A stretch of 64,000 nucleotides of DNA. It comes from Myoxocephalus aenaeus. Lineage: Eukaryota; Chordata; Actinopteri; Perciformes; Cottidae. Below are positions 1 to 12,497 of this stretch, one piece after another. The DNA is taken from assembly GCA_038501785.1 (NCBI GenBank), contig JBAMJR010000047.1:8397501-8461500 (forward strand). Reading direction: 5' to 3'. The first letter of the stretch is position 1; every line of letters starts with the position of its first letter. Under the pieces are notes generated by a model that was not told where the DNA came from, did no database searches, and saw only the letters and a list, made by a program, of their open reading frames with translations. Position numbers and translations under genes: made by a program.

Positions 1-175
1 CTGATACGGTTCCCTGTGGAACTCCGCATGTAGGACATTCCCAATCAGAGTAGAGTCCCTGACTTTCTGAAGCTGGTCGGTCACGAAGCTGCAGATCCAC
101 GGAATCAGGCTCGGTCTTACTCCCAGATCTGGGTCCATTAAACAAACCAGATTGTGTGCCGTGCAACATTTCAGT
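1..175 (-). mobile_element. Degenerate non-LTR retrotransposon RT fragment
   Basis: On the minus strand the first ~170 bases translate, with one frame change, to a reverse-transcriptase-like piece: a stretch LIPWICSFVTDQLQ followed in another frame by GVPQGTVS, the conserved segment just ahead of the catalytic FADD/YADD motif of LINE reverse transcriptases. It lies in the intron left of the ICA1L-like exon and runs off the window edge. The frame break suggests a dead copy. The LINE family cannot be named from this little sequence. Confidence 0.45.
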
Positions 176-586
176 CGGCTGCCAAACTGCATTGAAATCT
201 AGATTTTAGGAGGAGGTAATTTAGGATCAAGTGCACAGCTAACTCTAAATCTGACTGACAATATCCCGCAAAGTGTATTGGGCAAGCACTAAGTTGCATG
301 ATAGGATGTGGTTTTCCTTTACACGCTCCACAGTAAGTCGTGCGAGAAAAGTTCTGGGGAAAAACAGATCGTTGTGGAGCGTTTGGCTATCGGTTCATTG
401 CTGTGGCAATTGTAAGTGGTAGAAAGCACGTGGAAATGATGAAGCCTTTACAGGAGAACATCTCTGACTTAAGCATACAACAATAAATAAATAATAAGGT
501 ACAAGGTAGTCATAGGTTTAGCATTCAGTACTGGTGGAATAAGACATGTAAATGGAGCTTGTGTTTTTGCATCTGTCGTCTCCTAC

Positions 587-753
587 CTCGAGCTTGGCGT
601 CCAGGTCAGCATCCGACGCCACCACGTACTCGTCCTCCTTCTTGCCCGTGACTTTGATGAGGACCTGCTTGGTCTTCCAAAACTTCTTCTGCATGCGAGC
701 CATAACCGAGCTGTCCTCCCCGAGCAGGGCCCGGCCGCCGCTCAGCATGTCCC
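587..753 (-). CDS. ica1l: ICA1/ICA1L-like, first coding exon (partial gene)
   Basis: A minus-strand coding exon with acceptor cag at 754-756 and donor gtagga at 581-586. ATG is at 748-746. It encodes the start of an islet-cell-autoantigen-1 family protein: MARMQKKFWKTKQ followed by a KATGKKEDE-like block and ASDADLDAKLE, the hallmark beginning of the arfaptin-homology (BAR-like) domain. ICA1 family proteins bind Rab2 and act at Golgi and secretory membranes. The rest of the gene lies left of the window. ICA1L is preferred over ICA1 because ICA1L sits beside WDR12 in human 2q33, and WDR12 is next door here. The paralogue choice is inference; the family call rests on the sequence. Confidence 0.85.
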
Positions 754-2040
754 CTGCAAACCTGGAGCCCAGACTTCAGTCAGCTGTGCGCCAACGTAAT
801 AATACAAATGGTATTTACTCAAGTTAACAGTAATTTCACACATACCCGTCCATCACTGGATATTTTTTTCTGTTCTGAAAACAGAAGAAATATAGGGGTG
901 ACGTTTGGACAAGGATGAAAGCATTATAATCTAAATATAGCATGAATGTATTTTATTAATATTGTTGAATGATGTCAAAAGACTGGAGGTAAAATATTGG
1001 ATTTCCTTGTTCCGGATCCTTCTCACACAGAAAGACAACTCAGGCATTCACACTTGGTTGAAGACTGCAGCTGTCTTACAGGGTTCATACACATTTTGAC
1101 CAATGACTTTTCCATGACTTTAAACCAAATTTCCATGACCAAACATTTTGTGAAATCTCGGTGTATACATGAAAAAGTGAGAAAATGTAGTATTTAAACT
1201 AACAATGAGAATACAAAGCATACAGTAAACCTTAAATGACACAAATGAATGAAACAATAGTTTGATTAAAAGAATAAACATTTATATAGATGCCTGTATG
1301 TATGCCTGCTTATATTTTGAGCGTCTTTCTTTTAAAAGCATATTATTTCAAACTCAGCGTAAATTAACGACATGAACACATGAATATAACACATTTACAT
1401 GACTTTTCCTAAACCTTTGGGGATTTTGTTTTATTTCAATGACTTTTCCAGGCCTGGAAATAACCATTTTGAAAAAAGGTTTTCCATGACCGTAAGAACC
1501 CCGAGTGTAACAGTCTCATATAAATGCATGAAATAATGAATTAAATAGCTGGCAGCTGGGATACATACAGGTCACAGCAGCAGGCATGAACACAGAGCCG
1601 ACAGCTGAATCATAATAGAGTTATACGCGGTTATCTGTGGCTGGACAGACTCCACTAATAATGTCTCGGAGCGGACAGATGAGACACCTGCGACCTCAAG
1701 GAGTGAAGAGAATGGAGCCAGCTGGCTGTGAGCAGGTGTTCAGTTACAGGAAAGGCTGCCTCGACGACACGGAAAGAAAAGGAAAAAAGCAACGCCATAC
1801 TGAAATTAAACTATACTTTCAACAATTAACTTGACAAGGTATACAAATTGGAGAGAAACACGTAACGGTAGTCGAGAAAACAATCGTCAGTTTGAGCTTG
1901 TGTGCTAGCAGCAGTTTAGCTTCTCGCAAGTCGTGGCAGGATCGTTGCCTTGAGAACAGTTACTAAGCGACGACCCACTTCAACGAGTGCAGCTTTCCCG
2001 TGTGTGGTGGGTTATTTGAAGAAGGGGAACACAGCTTTAC
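754..2040. other. Probable ICA1L 5' intron, mostly non-coding
   Basis: No open reading frame with recognisable similarity. It contains one 424-bp interspersed repeat at 1079-1502, listed separately. The remainder is AT-rich unique-looking sequence. Confidence 0.5.
1079..1502 (+). repeat. Short TIR element, copy 1
   Basis: It begins CAGGGTTCATAC and ends GTAAGAACCCCG, so the ends are inverted copies of each other. The interior is rich in repeats of ccatgactttt. The same sequence, reverse-complemented, lies at 42974-43422, so this is an interspersed repeat. There is no coding capacity. It is probably a non-autonomous DNA transposon; no clear target duplication is seen at this copy. Confidence 0.7.
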
Positions 2041-2130
2041 CTCGCGTTTAGTGTTGTCCCGCAGTCCGAGCATCCACGCGCTCGGCTCGGCTAGCCTATT
2101 CTGCCGATAGCCGTCACAACTGAGTCAGAG
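2041..2130 (-). promoter_or_regulatory. Possible non-coding first exon/promoter of the ICA1L-like gene
   Basis: A short CpG-richer patch upstream of the ICA1L-like coding exon. On the minus strand a plausible splice donor (ACGCGAG followed by gtaaag) lies at about 2035-2041. It would end a 5' UTR exon and splice to the acceptor at 754. No transcript evidence is available, so this is an inference from composition, position and splice signal. Confidence 0.3.
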
Positions 2131-3083
2131 AAACAGGATATGCAAAGTGGCTTTTGGCGCAGTTTGGACACGAGGGGTCGCTGTTTGACAGTTAAGCCAA
2201 AGATCGTCTATTGAGAGAGAGGCCATTCACACTGCGAAAGTTTGACTACAAACCTGATAACCAGTTTGAATTTATCGTACTTAAAGCTAAATGTTTTGCA
2301 ATCGTCTACAACAATAAGAAAGCGTGGAAGATGCATTGATGCCTGTGAGGTGTTGAATGTGTATGAAATCAATAAAAGCAGCACTAGCAATATTCGTTGG
2401 TTTTTTCATTGAAAGCCGACTCGGGTCTTCACTTCCTTATCGTAGTAGATAAAACAAACAGAGTGACACCTATGTTTCACATCTTCTCTGGTCAAACCAG
2501 TCTGAGGAAACGTTTGCTTTTGCACAAGAACAGTGATAATGTACTACTGTAACCGTGAAAAAAGTGAAATATATCAGACATAAAGAAACTATTTCAGGAA
2601 TAATGTCCCAATATATATATTGGTATATTTACTGATGTCGCAATTCCATCATCAATGTCCATTAAGCTCCACTGGAGGTAAAGAACAACCAATGACAAAT
2701 TAACACAATACTTTAATATAGTTTGTATATGTGGAACCTTTTCTGGTCATTTTCATTTGATCACCGTTGCATTTCTTGCAATTCTAAAATGGCCTTTTAC
2801 TTCCACTTATTTCCATCATTAAAATATCACAAATCTATACCATCAAGCATTAATGAATGACACGTGAATAGAAGAGAGAAAATTAATTTATAGTTTTCTT
2901 GGGTAACAGGAAGACAAAGATAATCCATAAGAAAATATGTGTAAAATTTGAGCTAAAAATAACCAGAACGATAAAGAACAAAGCAAGAAACGTTTTGCGC
3001 TGTACAAAACTCCCAAGTCGCTGCCGCTTTCGTCGCCCTTCACAACACTGATAATGTCCATCATTCTTTATGGTCCGTCCAGC
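2131..3083. other. Spacer between WDR12 3' end and the ICA1L promoter region
   Basis: AT-rich sequence. It should include the WDR12 3' UTR (minus strand), but I could not fix its end. No other gene, RNA or clear repeat was recognised. Confidence 0.4.
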
Positions 3084-6000
3084 CTACGCACCAGCGTCTG
3101 TCGGAGAGGCCGAGTATTTGTAGGTGTACAGTTTGTTATCTGCACCTCCACTCAACATCAGCTGAAAAAAAGAAACAGAAAGTTACACATTGATTTCACT
3201 TCACGTATTCAACCACGGAATATTCTTTATTTTGGAGATTAGATTTGTGGAAATCTGCCTCACCCCGCTTTCTGTCCAGTCCACACAAAACACTTTGTCC
3301 TCATGGGCCGCCAGGTCATACAGAGGAGCCTTACAGCTGGGAGAGACGAAAGCAATGCGTTAACTTTATTCACTCAAATGACAAACATACCCCAATGTAC
3401 AGTAGCAACAAAAGACAAACTTGATTGTTGAGATGCGGTGGCTGTAGGCTGAGAGACATTTCATAAACTGTATTTTATGTGGAGAAAGACAGGAAGCTTC
3501 TTCCAGACAGGATGTCCTGCTCTACACATCCTGAACAACCTTTCATACAGACACATTACGGCTCATTTTCCAGCTTTTGCTCTCATTAGCTACTGAAAAT
3601 CCACTTCAGGTCTAATCTGTCAGCAAAATTTAAAAAAGACAAGCTAGAATGTTTTAAAAAGTAAAGTTGAACAAATGTGGGTGCAAAACCCTATTCCTCC
3701 AAAACACCGCTTTTCATTGAACTAAAGATAAACAGCATTGTTTTTTGTTTTTTTAAATGGTTTATTCAGCTTGATAAATGGGAGATTTGTCTCAAACCAC
3801 ACAAAAAATACTTCTTAGGGGGAAAAAACTACCTAAATGACCAAATTTAGAGATGGATGTTTTTTTCTGACAGTGCAGAAATAAATGTATAAATACATGA
3901 GAAAGTATTGAAAGATGGACTAACATGTTGATTTGTTGAATATAAAAACACCTATAGTATATCCCAAAGGAAAGTATGAGCTATTCCCCTACAGTAGATG
4001 GAAACAGAGTACCAGCAAAGCTGTGTACTGCTGAGGATGAGGGCAGCAGCAAAACATAATAAAGACAGCAAAAATACAAATCAATAGCAATTCAAGCGTA
4101 CGCTATATTACAAATACTTATACCGCTTTTCCTTGGCGTCAGACAGCCCTTTCCATCGGGGGAACTGAAGCCGTTGCATCCATTATCGCTTTCTTCAAAG
4201 TCACCAGACTCCATTGGCAAAAACAGGAATTTTACTTTGCAGAACACCAGAGTTGCAAGTCTTCCACTGCCTCGATCGGTTAGTTTGTGTTATTGTGCGA
4301 CAGCAACCCGCGTGTTCTGTGAGGTAAAGTCACTGTTTTTGTCAATGGAGTCTGGTTGCTCTGAAAAGAGCACAGATTAACGGCTTCAGTTCCCCGTTAG
4401 AAAGGACTGTCTGACGGCAAGATAAAGGAGTGAAAATACTCTAAACATAGTGTACACTTACACTGATATATTTTATAAGTTCCACAGCAGTACATTGCTT
4501 TGCCTCGTGCTGGTACTGTCTGCTTCTTTCCACTGGGGGGCGTGTTACACAAACTGTCCCTTTAAGTCCTAATGGAAATAAGTTGCTGACTTCTGATTGG
4601 AATAAAACTTCTACAGACCTTCTGGTGTCCCACAGTTTGACCAGGTTGTCAAGGGAACCGGAGACCAGCTGGTGCTCATGGGACGGCGCCCACTTCACGG
4701 CAGTGACCCAGCCGGTGTGAGAGGTCAGCGACAGCAAAACCAGCGACCCGTCTGCAGGGGAGTAGAGGCGTTTTTAAAAAGAGGGACGATGCTGCTGAAA
4801 CACCAATGGTTGTGTATTTTTGACAGCCGGTTGCAGTGAGCACAGCGGTACCTTTAGTGCGAGGGTCCCACAGTCTGATGTGTCGGTCAGTGCTGCCGGA
4901 GGCCAGTCGTCGACACAGAGGCGAGTAGGAAATACAGTTAAACACTTTGTTTCCCGTCTGTAGAAAGGATACAAACGTTATCATCACAGGACATGACAAA
5001 CAAATAACGTCTTCCATACGGCCTGTTTCTGACCAGTTAGCTCGTCGGTGTGTTTTCTCACCAGCGTCGTCTTCATTCCTCCCGTCACCACGTCCCACAC
5101 ACGGATGGTGTGGTCCCATGATGCACTGCAAACTTCCTCGCTGTCGCACCACAGGACAGAGGAGACCGCCTCGTTGTGTCCCGATAACGTCATCAGCGGG
5201 GTCTGAGAGACAAAACGGGAACCTCGTTTTGTTGATATCCCGTCACGTTCAAATTGTCAACTAATGCATCAATGGCTACATCACCAGGTGAGCCGTACTG
5301 AAGAGCGATATCGCTCCACTCACCCTGGTAAGGCCGAGCTGTTGAGTCTTCTGTTTCTTCCTCGGCCTGTCGGCGGGTTCTTCGACCTCGTCTGCCTCGT
5401 CCGTGGGCACTGACGGGGGGAAAGGTTGAAGCATGTTGGGAGAGCTGCTTTTCATTCAGTAACGCTTAACATGCAATCAGTCGCTCTGGTGACCTACCTG
5501 CTGACCAGATCTTCAACATTTTGTCCCAGGAGCCGCTGCAGAACTGTATGGGGAGCAACACAAATGCTTTAACTGACAGACTGTGAAACATACTCATTGT
5601 GCCTCTACCCGCTATCCATCCCCCTTTACCTTTGAGCCGGTGGGGTCTGTCGCAACAGTGTCGACGCTCCCCGTGTGTCCCCGGCAGCAGTGTCTGGCTT
5701 TCACCTTGTTCCTCTCGGAGTTCCACTCCCACAGCAGGAGGGTCTGGTCCAGAGAGGCCGTCAGCAGCAGGGACGTCAGACCGTCTGCAGGAAACATTCA
5801 CACAAGATGTTTTTTCAAGAAAGGCTGTCGATCACAAACAAAGTGAAATGTCCGCCTCTGTCTCCTCGCCCCTCACCTCTTTTGACCCAGGCTACGTCTT
5901 TCACCACATCCGCGTGTCCGGCCACCGTCATCACCGCCTTGCCCTCCAAAGACCAGATCCTGGCTGTCTTGTCATATGACCCCGTCAGGATCCTGCAACA

Positions 6001-8008
6001 AAAAACAACAACATACGAATAAGCAAAACAAACATCACATTGTTCAATCTTGTTTGGGACATGGACTTGAAGCTATATCATGTGTAAAAGAAATACCAGT
6101 GAAGTATTAGAATGTATCCACCATGGACATGACTCAGCATGGACAGGTTGGTTTTATAGCTGTGGGATGTGATACTCCATATATGCCTCACTTGCAGTTC
6201 CGTAGGATTATTTTTGGAGGCTGTAATCAGGAAATTGGAGGTTTGATCCCCAGCTCCTCCAGTCAGCATGTTGAAGTATTGAAGTGTCGAAGATACTGAA
6301 CCCCAAATTGCTCTGGAAAGGCAGTACTATCGGTGTGTGCATAAATTACTTTGGATCCTGAGGTGGCACCTTGTGGGTCAGCCTCCGCCATCAGTATGAA
6401 TGGGTGTGCGTGAGTGAGTTAACGGGTGTTTGTTGACATAGAAAACAAACAAAAAACTCTATACAATGCACTTACCAATTTAAACTGTATTGAATTATAC
6501 AAAGTGAGGTGTTTCTATTATTTAGCCTTCCCTTATGTTGTCGAGAAAATGTAAAATATGGACAAAGAGACTATTTGAGTTAAATATGCACCATGTTCTC
6601 ATATACCGGTAACTATTTTAGAAAACAAACAGTCACGGTTGGAAAACCAATCGTGTGTTGCCAGTGTAATGCTGATGAAAAAGGACATGAGAAAATTGAA
6701 TAAAAATGGGGGAACGTCTCCTCCCCGTTGACAGTGTGGGGCGTCTGCCATCTTACCATTCGGCATCTGCATCCACGGAGCTAATCCAGTCATCGTGCAT
6801 CATGCACTCCTCGGGCTCTGGTGCCGTGATCCGCTCTACATACTCTATCTCCACCACGTCTTCCTGAAAACACAGGCAGACACACCGACGCATAAATATC
6901 ATAAGGATGCGTTCACAGACAATTCAGAATCAGAATGTAGTCCCCATTTGGACTTCTGCTGGTTTAGGCTTAAATCCCACTAAGTTCTTCTTTCTTATGC
7001 TGATTCCTACTTCCTTATAATTCAAAGAAGACATGAAAACATGGCGTATCCACTCGGGTCTAATAACGCGGCCGGTCGTACCGTTGATATGCCTTCTGTG
7101 TCCATGTGAGTGGACAGCGACGTGCGCAGGAACTGACCCCTGACCAGGAAGTCAAACTCCACTTTGCTGTGAGATGCTGCGAAAAAAAAAAAAAAGAAAA
7201 CACACATGACATATTATTAAACATTCAAGATATTACTGAATTATTTCTTGAATTAAATGAACAAGTACTGGGACTTTTGTGAATATATAGCATAATCAGG
7301 ACTAGGCACAGGCAAGTGAAACTTCATGTTGAGTGATAAATCTGATATTAATTGCACAGATCTAAATTGTAATAAATCAAATGGATTTCCCAGAAGCAAT
7401 ACAAACTTGGTTCAGGTCACATTTTCTTTTAGGCCGACTAAAAGACAGCCACGCTTTAATTGGGGGCCAGAAATAAAACACACAAGTACAATTTGTATTT
7501 TTCTTACCATTTTTCGCCTCCAGCAGCTTGTTGATGACATTGCTGAGGTCCTGCACCTCAGAGGCACCGGGGATGGAGAACGGGACATCGTCTACAACGT
7601 ACCTAGAAAGAGAGGCGTGTTTTCGGGTTAACACCGGAGGTCACACCCATCAAATACACGCATATATTTGGGTATTTAATAGATTAGTTTGTCACATAAG
7701 TTACTGGAGCACATTGTTAGCATTAGCTAGCTAAACCGAGTAGCTAAAAACCGGCAACGACGGGGTTAAGAGGCTAAGCGTGAAAAAGAGGCTACGTCTC
7801 TAAACGTACAGTCCACGTGCGTGAGTAAAAAGCAGGCTCGTGTCTCTCAGTCGTGTCTCAGTCACGTCGTACTGTTTACTGGGACACACAGCTCGTTAGC
7901 CCGCATGCTAGCCATACTGTCTCCCTTTCCTTCTCCTACGTTTCGTCAAAAGTGAATGAGAGCTCACCTTTTGTCGTCTGTGAAGAACCTCGCTTGTAAC
8001 TGCGACAT
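3084..8008 (-). CDS. wdr12: WDR12, ribosome biogenesis WD-repeat protein (complete)
   Basis: Thirteen coding exons, in transcript order: 7968-8008, 7508-7602, 7082-7176, 6757-6863, 5877-5992, 5630-5784, 5498-5543, 5324-5409, 5062-5202, 4852-4957, 4619-4751, 3264-3336, 3084-3161. Together they give 424 codons including stop, 423 residues, the same length as human WDR12, with every junction in phase. The start is MSQLQARFFTDDKR. The N-terminal ~90 residues are the NLE domain that binds the Midas domain of Midasin. Seven WD40 repeats follow, with motifs such as SGSWDKMLKIWS and SASWDHTIRVWD. WDR12 acts in the nucleolus with PES1 and BOP1 (PeBoW complex) in 27S/32S pre-rRNA processing and 60S assembly. 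A basic/acidic loop (RPRKKQKTQQLGL) lies between blades, as in orthologues. Introns hold a foldback repeat and a SINE. No frameshift is seen. Confidence 0.97.
3985..4565. repeat. Foldback (long inverted-repeat) element, copy A
   Basis: The core at 4131-4421 folds on itself. The left arm (4131-4250) contains gtcagacagcccttt and cagactccattgg; the right arm (4312-4421) contains their reverse complements with a few mismatches. An outer pair also matches in inverted form: gtactgctgagg near 4026 against a cagcagtacattg block near 4485. The right edge resembles cttaaagggacag on the opposite strand. A homologous copy in the same orientation lies at 37370-37870. It is a non-coding, presumably non-autonomous DNA element inside a WDR12 intron. 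Confidence 0.65.
6185..6435 (+). mobile_element. Degenerate tRNA-derived SINE
   Basis: It contains a tRNA promoter B-box-like stretch (ggtttgatccccagctcc), then the body typical of fish tRNA-SINEs: gaagtgtcgaagatactgaac, ccaaattgctct, and a tail with gccatcagtatgaatg. It lies in a WDR12 intron. The head is eroded, so it is an old copy. Confidence 0.6.
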
Positions 8009-8331
8009 TTTGGTTAGCTTGTATATTTCTCCAACGCACCACTGGCAATATTTATCTGAGCTAAGTAGCTAGTTAATCTGTTCCTTCATAACACTGCCGA
8101 CTCTCGTGCAGTCCTGCCATGTGGTACGAAATCCAGGAGCTTCAGTCGAGCGCGGATCGATCGATGATTCAGTCGATCGATGATCCGGATCTGCGCTCCT
8201 TCAGTAATGCCTTGGATGTAAAAACTAGCAAGACTGCATGGATGTATGATGATACATTATACATAAATGCCGTGCTTAGAAAATGCCACTTAAAATGTAT
8301 TTATGTATCAAAAGTAAAAGTACTAAAAACT

Positions 8332-8428
8332 AGTTGCTCCTCGGGCGCTTCACAGCTCCTTAATTACTAAGGATGGGTTAAATGCAGAGACCATTTTCCC
8401 CACTGTGGTTTTAATAAAGGATTAATTA
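8332..8428 (+). mobile_element. SINE 3' fragment
   Basis: A run cgggcgcttcacagctcc, then ggatgggttaaatgcagag and a tail ending aataaagg. It matches the 3' part of the full SINE at 49917-50140 and a second fragment at 12140-12235. The tRNA-like head is missing. Confidence 0.6.
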
Positions 8429-8451
8429 AACAATGAATCCTGCGTGCACAC

Positions 8452-8530
8452 CAACGTTAGTCACGGAGTTCCACAAGATTCTATGCTTGGACCAATCCTA
8501 TTCACCTTTATATACGGTTAGCGTCCTTTT
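8452..8530 (+). mobile_element. Older LINE, left RT fragment
   Basis: Plus-strand translation reads HGVPQDSMLGPILFTFIYG, a reverse-transcriptase motif segment (GVPQGSVLGP type). This is a different LINE family from the L2-like element that follows. Its continuation appears to be at 11640-12140, so the younger LINE and flanking DNA interrupt it. Confidence 0.6.
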
Positions 8531-8534
8531 TTAT

Positions 8535-11225
8535 CTGCCGAGGGAATTTACAGTGATTCTCATACACGCTGTTTTTATCCCTCCCACCCCCAAGGACAGT
8601 GACAGAAATGCGGCACTTTGTGAAATGTATCAGGCCATCAGCGAACAACAGACAGCTGGAGATTTCAATCCTGCTAACCTTAAGACTGACTTCCCAAATT
8701 ACATCAGCATGTTGATTTCCCAACAAGAGGGGACAACATCTTGGATCTGGTCTACACTACTCACAAAGGAGCGAAGAAGGCCTCACCGCTAACCCACATA
8801 GGACTTTCTGACCACATCACCGTCATGCTGATGCCAGCATACAGACCCAGAGTGAAAGTCTCCAGACCGGCTCTGAAGCAGGTCCAGGTGTGGCCAGACG
8901 GGGCCTCCTCCGCTCTCCAAGACTGCTTTGGCTCAACGGACTGGGGAATGTTTAAGCCGGCAGCCACATACAATAACCACACAGACATTGAGGAGTACAC
9001 AGACACTGGTACTTCTTACATTAGTAAGCGCATTAATGATGTGACCCGTGATGGGTCACATCATTAATGCGCTCAGGCTAACCCGAAGCTGTGGCTGACA
9101 GGGGAAGTCCATCGGCTGCTGAGGGTCAGAAACGAGGCCTTCAGAGCCTGGGATGGATGGAACTGGCCTGAGAAGAGCCAGAGCCAACCTGTCCCACGGC
9201 CTCAGGAAAGCGAAACAGGAATACACAAACAAGATAACTTGTCACTTTAAAGACAGCAGAGACACACAGAGCTTGTGGCAGGGCATTCAGACCATCACAG
9301 ACTATAAACCCGTGTCACAGACCTGCGACAACAACATCTCTGCTAAATAACCTCAACATCTTCTTTGCACAGGTCTTGCACGGAGTCTTGCACAGACTCC
9401 GCCCCCTCCCCATGATCAGGTTCAGCCTGTCTGCTGCCAGCGTGAAGAGGACTCTCTCCACTATCAACACCTGCAAGGCAATAGGTCCAGACAACATCTC
9501 TGGTCGTGTGTTGAAGGACTGTGCAGAGGAGCTTAAGGACGTCTTTAATACTTCTCTGTTGTTCCATCATGCTTCAAGGCCACCACCATCATACCTGTGC
9601 CAAATAAATCCACTCCGTCCTGCTTTAATGACTATCGTCCAGTGGCACTGACCCCCATAATAATGAAGTGCTTTGAACCGCTATTCATGTCACTCCTCAA
9701 ATACATTCTCCCCCCCAGTTTGCATACCGTGCCAAACGGTCCACGGAGGATGCAATCTGCTCTGCTCTCCACCCAGCCCTCACCCACCTGGACAAAAAAA
9801 GACTCATATGTGAGAATGCTGTTCATAGACTTTAGTTCAGCATTCAACACCATATTCCCAACTCATCTGCAAACATGACCAGCTGGGACTCAACACCTCG
9901 CTGTGTAACTGGCTGCTGGACTTCCTCAGTGAGAGGCAACAACACCTCGAGCAGCATCACACTGAGCACAGGGGCCCCTCAGGGCTGTGTGCTCAGGCCA
10001 CTGCTCTTCACCTTGCTGACTCACGACTGCAAAACTACCTACAGCACCAATCACATGGTCAAGTTTGCAGACGACACAACTGTGATAGGTCTCATCACCA
10101 AGGATGACGAGACCCATGACAGGAAGGAGGTCAGCCTTCTCACCACGTGGTGCGGAGACAACAACCTCCTTCTGAACCACAGCAAGACCAATGAGATTGT
10201 TGTTGATTTCCGGAAAGGCCACACTCAACACCCACCACTGACCATCAATGGTGCTGAGATAGAGAGTGAGCAGCACCAAATTCCTGGGGCTGGACATCAG
10301 TGAGGACCTTTCGTGGACAGCCAACACAACCTCACTGGCAAAGAAAGCCCAGAGGTGCCTCTACTTCCTCCGCAAGCTCAAGAAAGCAAGAACCCATCAT
10401 GTGCACATTTTAACGAGGCACCATTGAGAGCATCCTGACTGCATCACTGTGTGGGGTGGAAGCCACTCGGACTACAGCAAGAAAGCCCTGCAGCGCATAG
10501 TGAATGCAGCTGGACGGATCATTGGTGCCTCACTCCCCTCCCTGCAGGACATATATGACACCCGCCTCACCCGCAAAGTGACCCTGATTGAGCAGAGGGA
10601 TACATCAGAGACTCACTCCACCAGCTCACTCTCTGCTCAGACACAAACACTGCAGCAGAGCGGACAGCATCATCACCACAGAACACGTTTCTTCAACAGC
10701 TTCTTCTGCCACAGTCAGACTGATGGAAAAACTAAACTATTGAAATATGTGTAACAATAACCCAACATTACCTCACTTCACTTATCATGTGCAATATGTG
10801 ATATATTGTTATCTGTGAAATAGGATCATGTGTCATATACCTTCTGATTAAGGTGCAATATTCTAAGTGCAAGTTATCCCACATAACTTTCTTCCACCTC
10901 TCAAAATGTGCAATATATATAATAATAATAACGCTCCCCTTTCCCCTCTTTTCACAATCCAGGAACAGCACTCAGGACTAGCCTATTTATTATTGTTATT
11001 GGCCCTCTCCTTTGTTGAGAACTTGTTTTTAAAACTATCTAAAAGTGTTATCATATTACCACCTTATGTATAGTGTTTTTATATTTTATATATTTTTCTT
11101 TTTCTCTTATTATAGTGTGTTTTTATTTCCTAAACTGTTGACTCTGAGAGAGCCCTGCACAATAACTCCAATGTGTCTGGACTGTTGGTCATGCACAAAT
11201 GGAAAATAAAAAAACCTTGAACCTT
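8535..11225 (+). mobile_element. L2-like LINE, degraded copy with EN and RT remnants
   Basis: A plus-strand non-LTR retrotransposon in several broken frames. Apurinic endonuclease remnants come first (AGDFNPANLKTDFPNY near 8650; GLSDHITVMLMPAYRP near 8800). Reverse transcriptase follows: YRPVALTPIIMKCFE near 9630, RMLFIDFSSAFNT near 9820, GAPQGCVLRPLLF near 9970, KFADDTTVIGLI near 10060. A C-terminal thumb region (ASLPSLQDIYDTRLTRK) lies near 10530. The A-rich 3' end is near 11200-11225. Frameshifts and a 21-bp-arm palindrome at 9027-9073 break the ORF, so it is dead. It lies between WDR12 and NOP58. Confidence 0.88.
9027..9073. repeat. Perfect palindrome (21-bp arms, 5-nt loop)
   Basis: Left arm 9027-9047, loop 9048-9052, right arm 9053-9073; the arms are exact reverse complements. 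It lies within the endonuclease/RT linker of the L2-like LINE, where other copies of such elements would read straight through. Confidence 0.9.
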
Positions 11226-11639
11226 GATTGATTGTGAGCAACTCCTGCGATACATAAAAAAAAAACAATACATAAACATAACATAAAGAGGACAACAAAA
11301 CAGTGAGACACAAGCCAGCAAAACATCATATATTCAAGTACGGTGTGTGGTATAGAAGTATGATGTGTGTGTCCGTGTGTGTGTGTGTGTTATTTCATCT
11401 AAAAATTTAAACAAAAACAAAAAAAAAGTATAAATAAGAGCAAATGTATATGTATGTGTGTAAGCGTGTATGCATGTACGTGGGGTTCAATTTGGTTTCA
11501 GGCTGAAAAAGACAAACATATGGATATAAACAGAATTAGACTCCTATGTCTGAATGCTGCTAAAATACAGACTGATCGTTTTCTTAATATGTATTCATTA
11601 TTATTATTATTATTGTCTGTATTCACTTTATGTTGAACA
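11226..11639. other. AT-rich spacer with short GT repeat
   Basis: Low-complexity AT-rich DNA with a short (GT)n run near 11362-11391 and a (TTA)n run near 11597-11612. No gene recognised. Confidence 0.5.
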
Positions 11640-12140
11640 GGAAAGAAACAGTTTTTCAAATCTTCTGCATGTCATAAAGCTGACTTTGATAAGCTTCCAT
11701 TATGCAATATTATCAGAAAACACTCCATAGACTTTAGTTTTTATGCATATGATACACTAATTATATCTATCAAGCCAGACGAAACCAACCAGTTTGCTAA
11801 ACTTCAAGGATGTCTTAAAGACATACAAATCTGGATGACCTGCAATTTTCTGATGTAAAACATCAATTATCTAATGATATAGTTGCTCTAGATGGCATTG
11901 CCCTGGCATCTAGCACCACCGTAAATAATATCAGTTATCTTTGATCAGGACTTGTGCTTTACCTTCACAGATAAAACAGAGTTTATAGTACATATTACCC
12001 CACTAGAGAGCTTATAGTACATATTACCCCACTAGAGTTTATAGTACCATATTACTCCACTAGAGAGCTTATAGTAACATATTAGCTGCGATCACTGAAT
12101 GCAGGGTTACTTGTGGTTCCTAGTCTTAAAAAGTAGGATG
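11640..12140 (+). mobile_element. Older LINE, right RT fragment
   Basis: Translation gives HSIDFSFYAYDTLIISIKPD, a corrupted version of the YADDTQL catalytic region, then LKDIQIWMTCNFLM, typical of the RT thumb in a common fish LINE. Several stops are present. A ~27-bp tandem duplication (gagcttatagtacatattac units) occupies 11985-12085. It appears to continue the fragment at 8452-8530. Confidence 0.6.
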
Positions 12141-12240
12141 GGAGCCAGAGCCTTCACAGCAGCACACTGCTCCTTAATTACTAAGGATGCGTTAAATGCA
12201 GACCAATTTTCCCAAGGGGATTAATAAAGGATACTTTCTT
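12140..12240 (+). mobile_element. SINE 3' fragment
   Basis: Contains ggatgcgttaaatgcagacc and the tail ccaaggggattaataaagg, the same 3' module as the SINE copies at 8332-8428 and 49917-50140. Confidence 0.6.
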
Positions 12241-12438
12241 TTTTTTCTTCTTAGCTAGGAATTCTATTCCTTTTGTAATGTAATTGGCCGTTAAACTTAT
12301 ATTTAATATGTGCAGCAAATGTTTACCTGAAATTATATACATGTTGTCAATAAAACCATGGTAAAAGAATAGTGAAATGGCCTCAAGGGTCAGTGTGTGC
12401 AGATAACTATTTATTTTCAAACAATAAAGTACCATTAA

Positions 12439-12497
12439 TTAAACCAGGACCCTGCTCTTACAACCAACCTGGTTGTAAGAGCAGGGTCCTGGTTTAA
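12439..12497. repeat. Perfect palindrome (28-bp arms, 3-nt loop)
   Basis: Left arm 12439-12466, loop acc at 12467-12469, right arm 12470-12497; no mismatches. Located ~400 bp downstream of the NOP58 stop codon. Confidence 0.93.
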
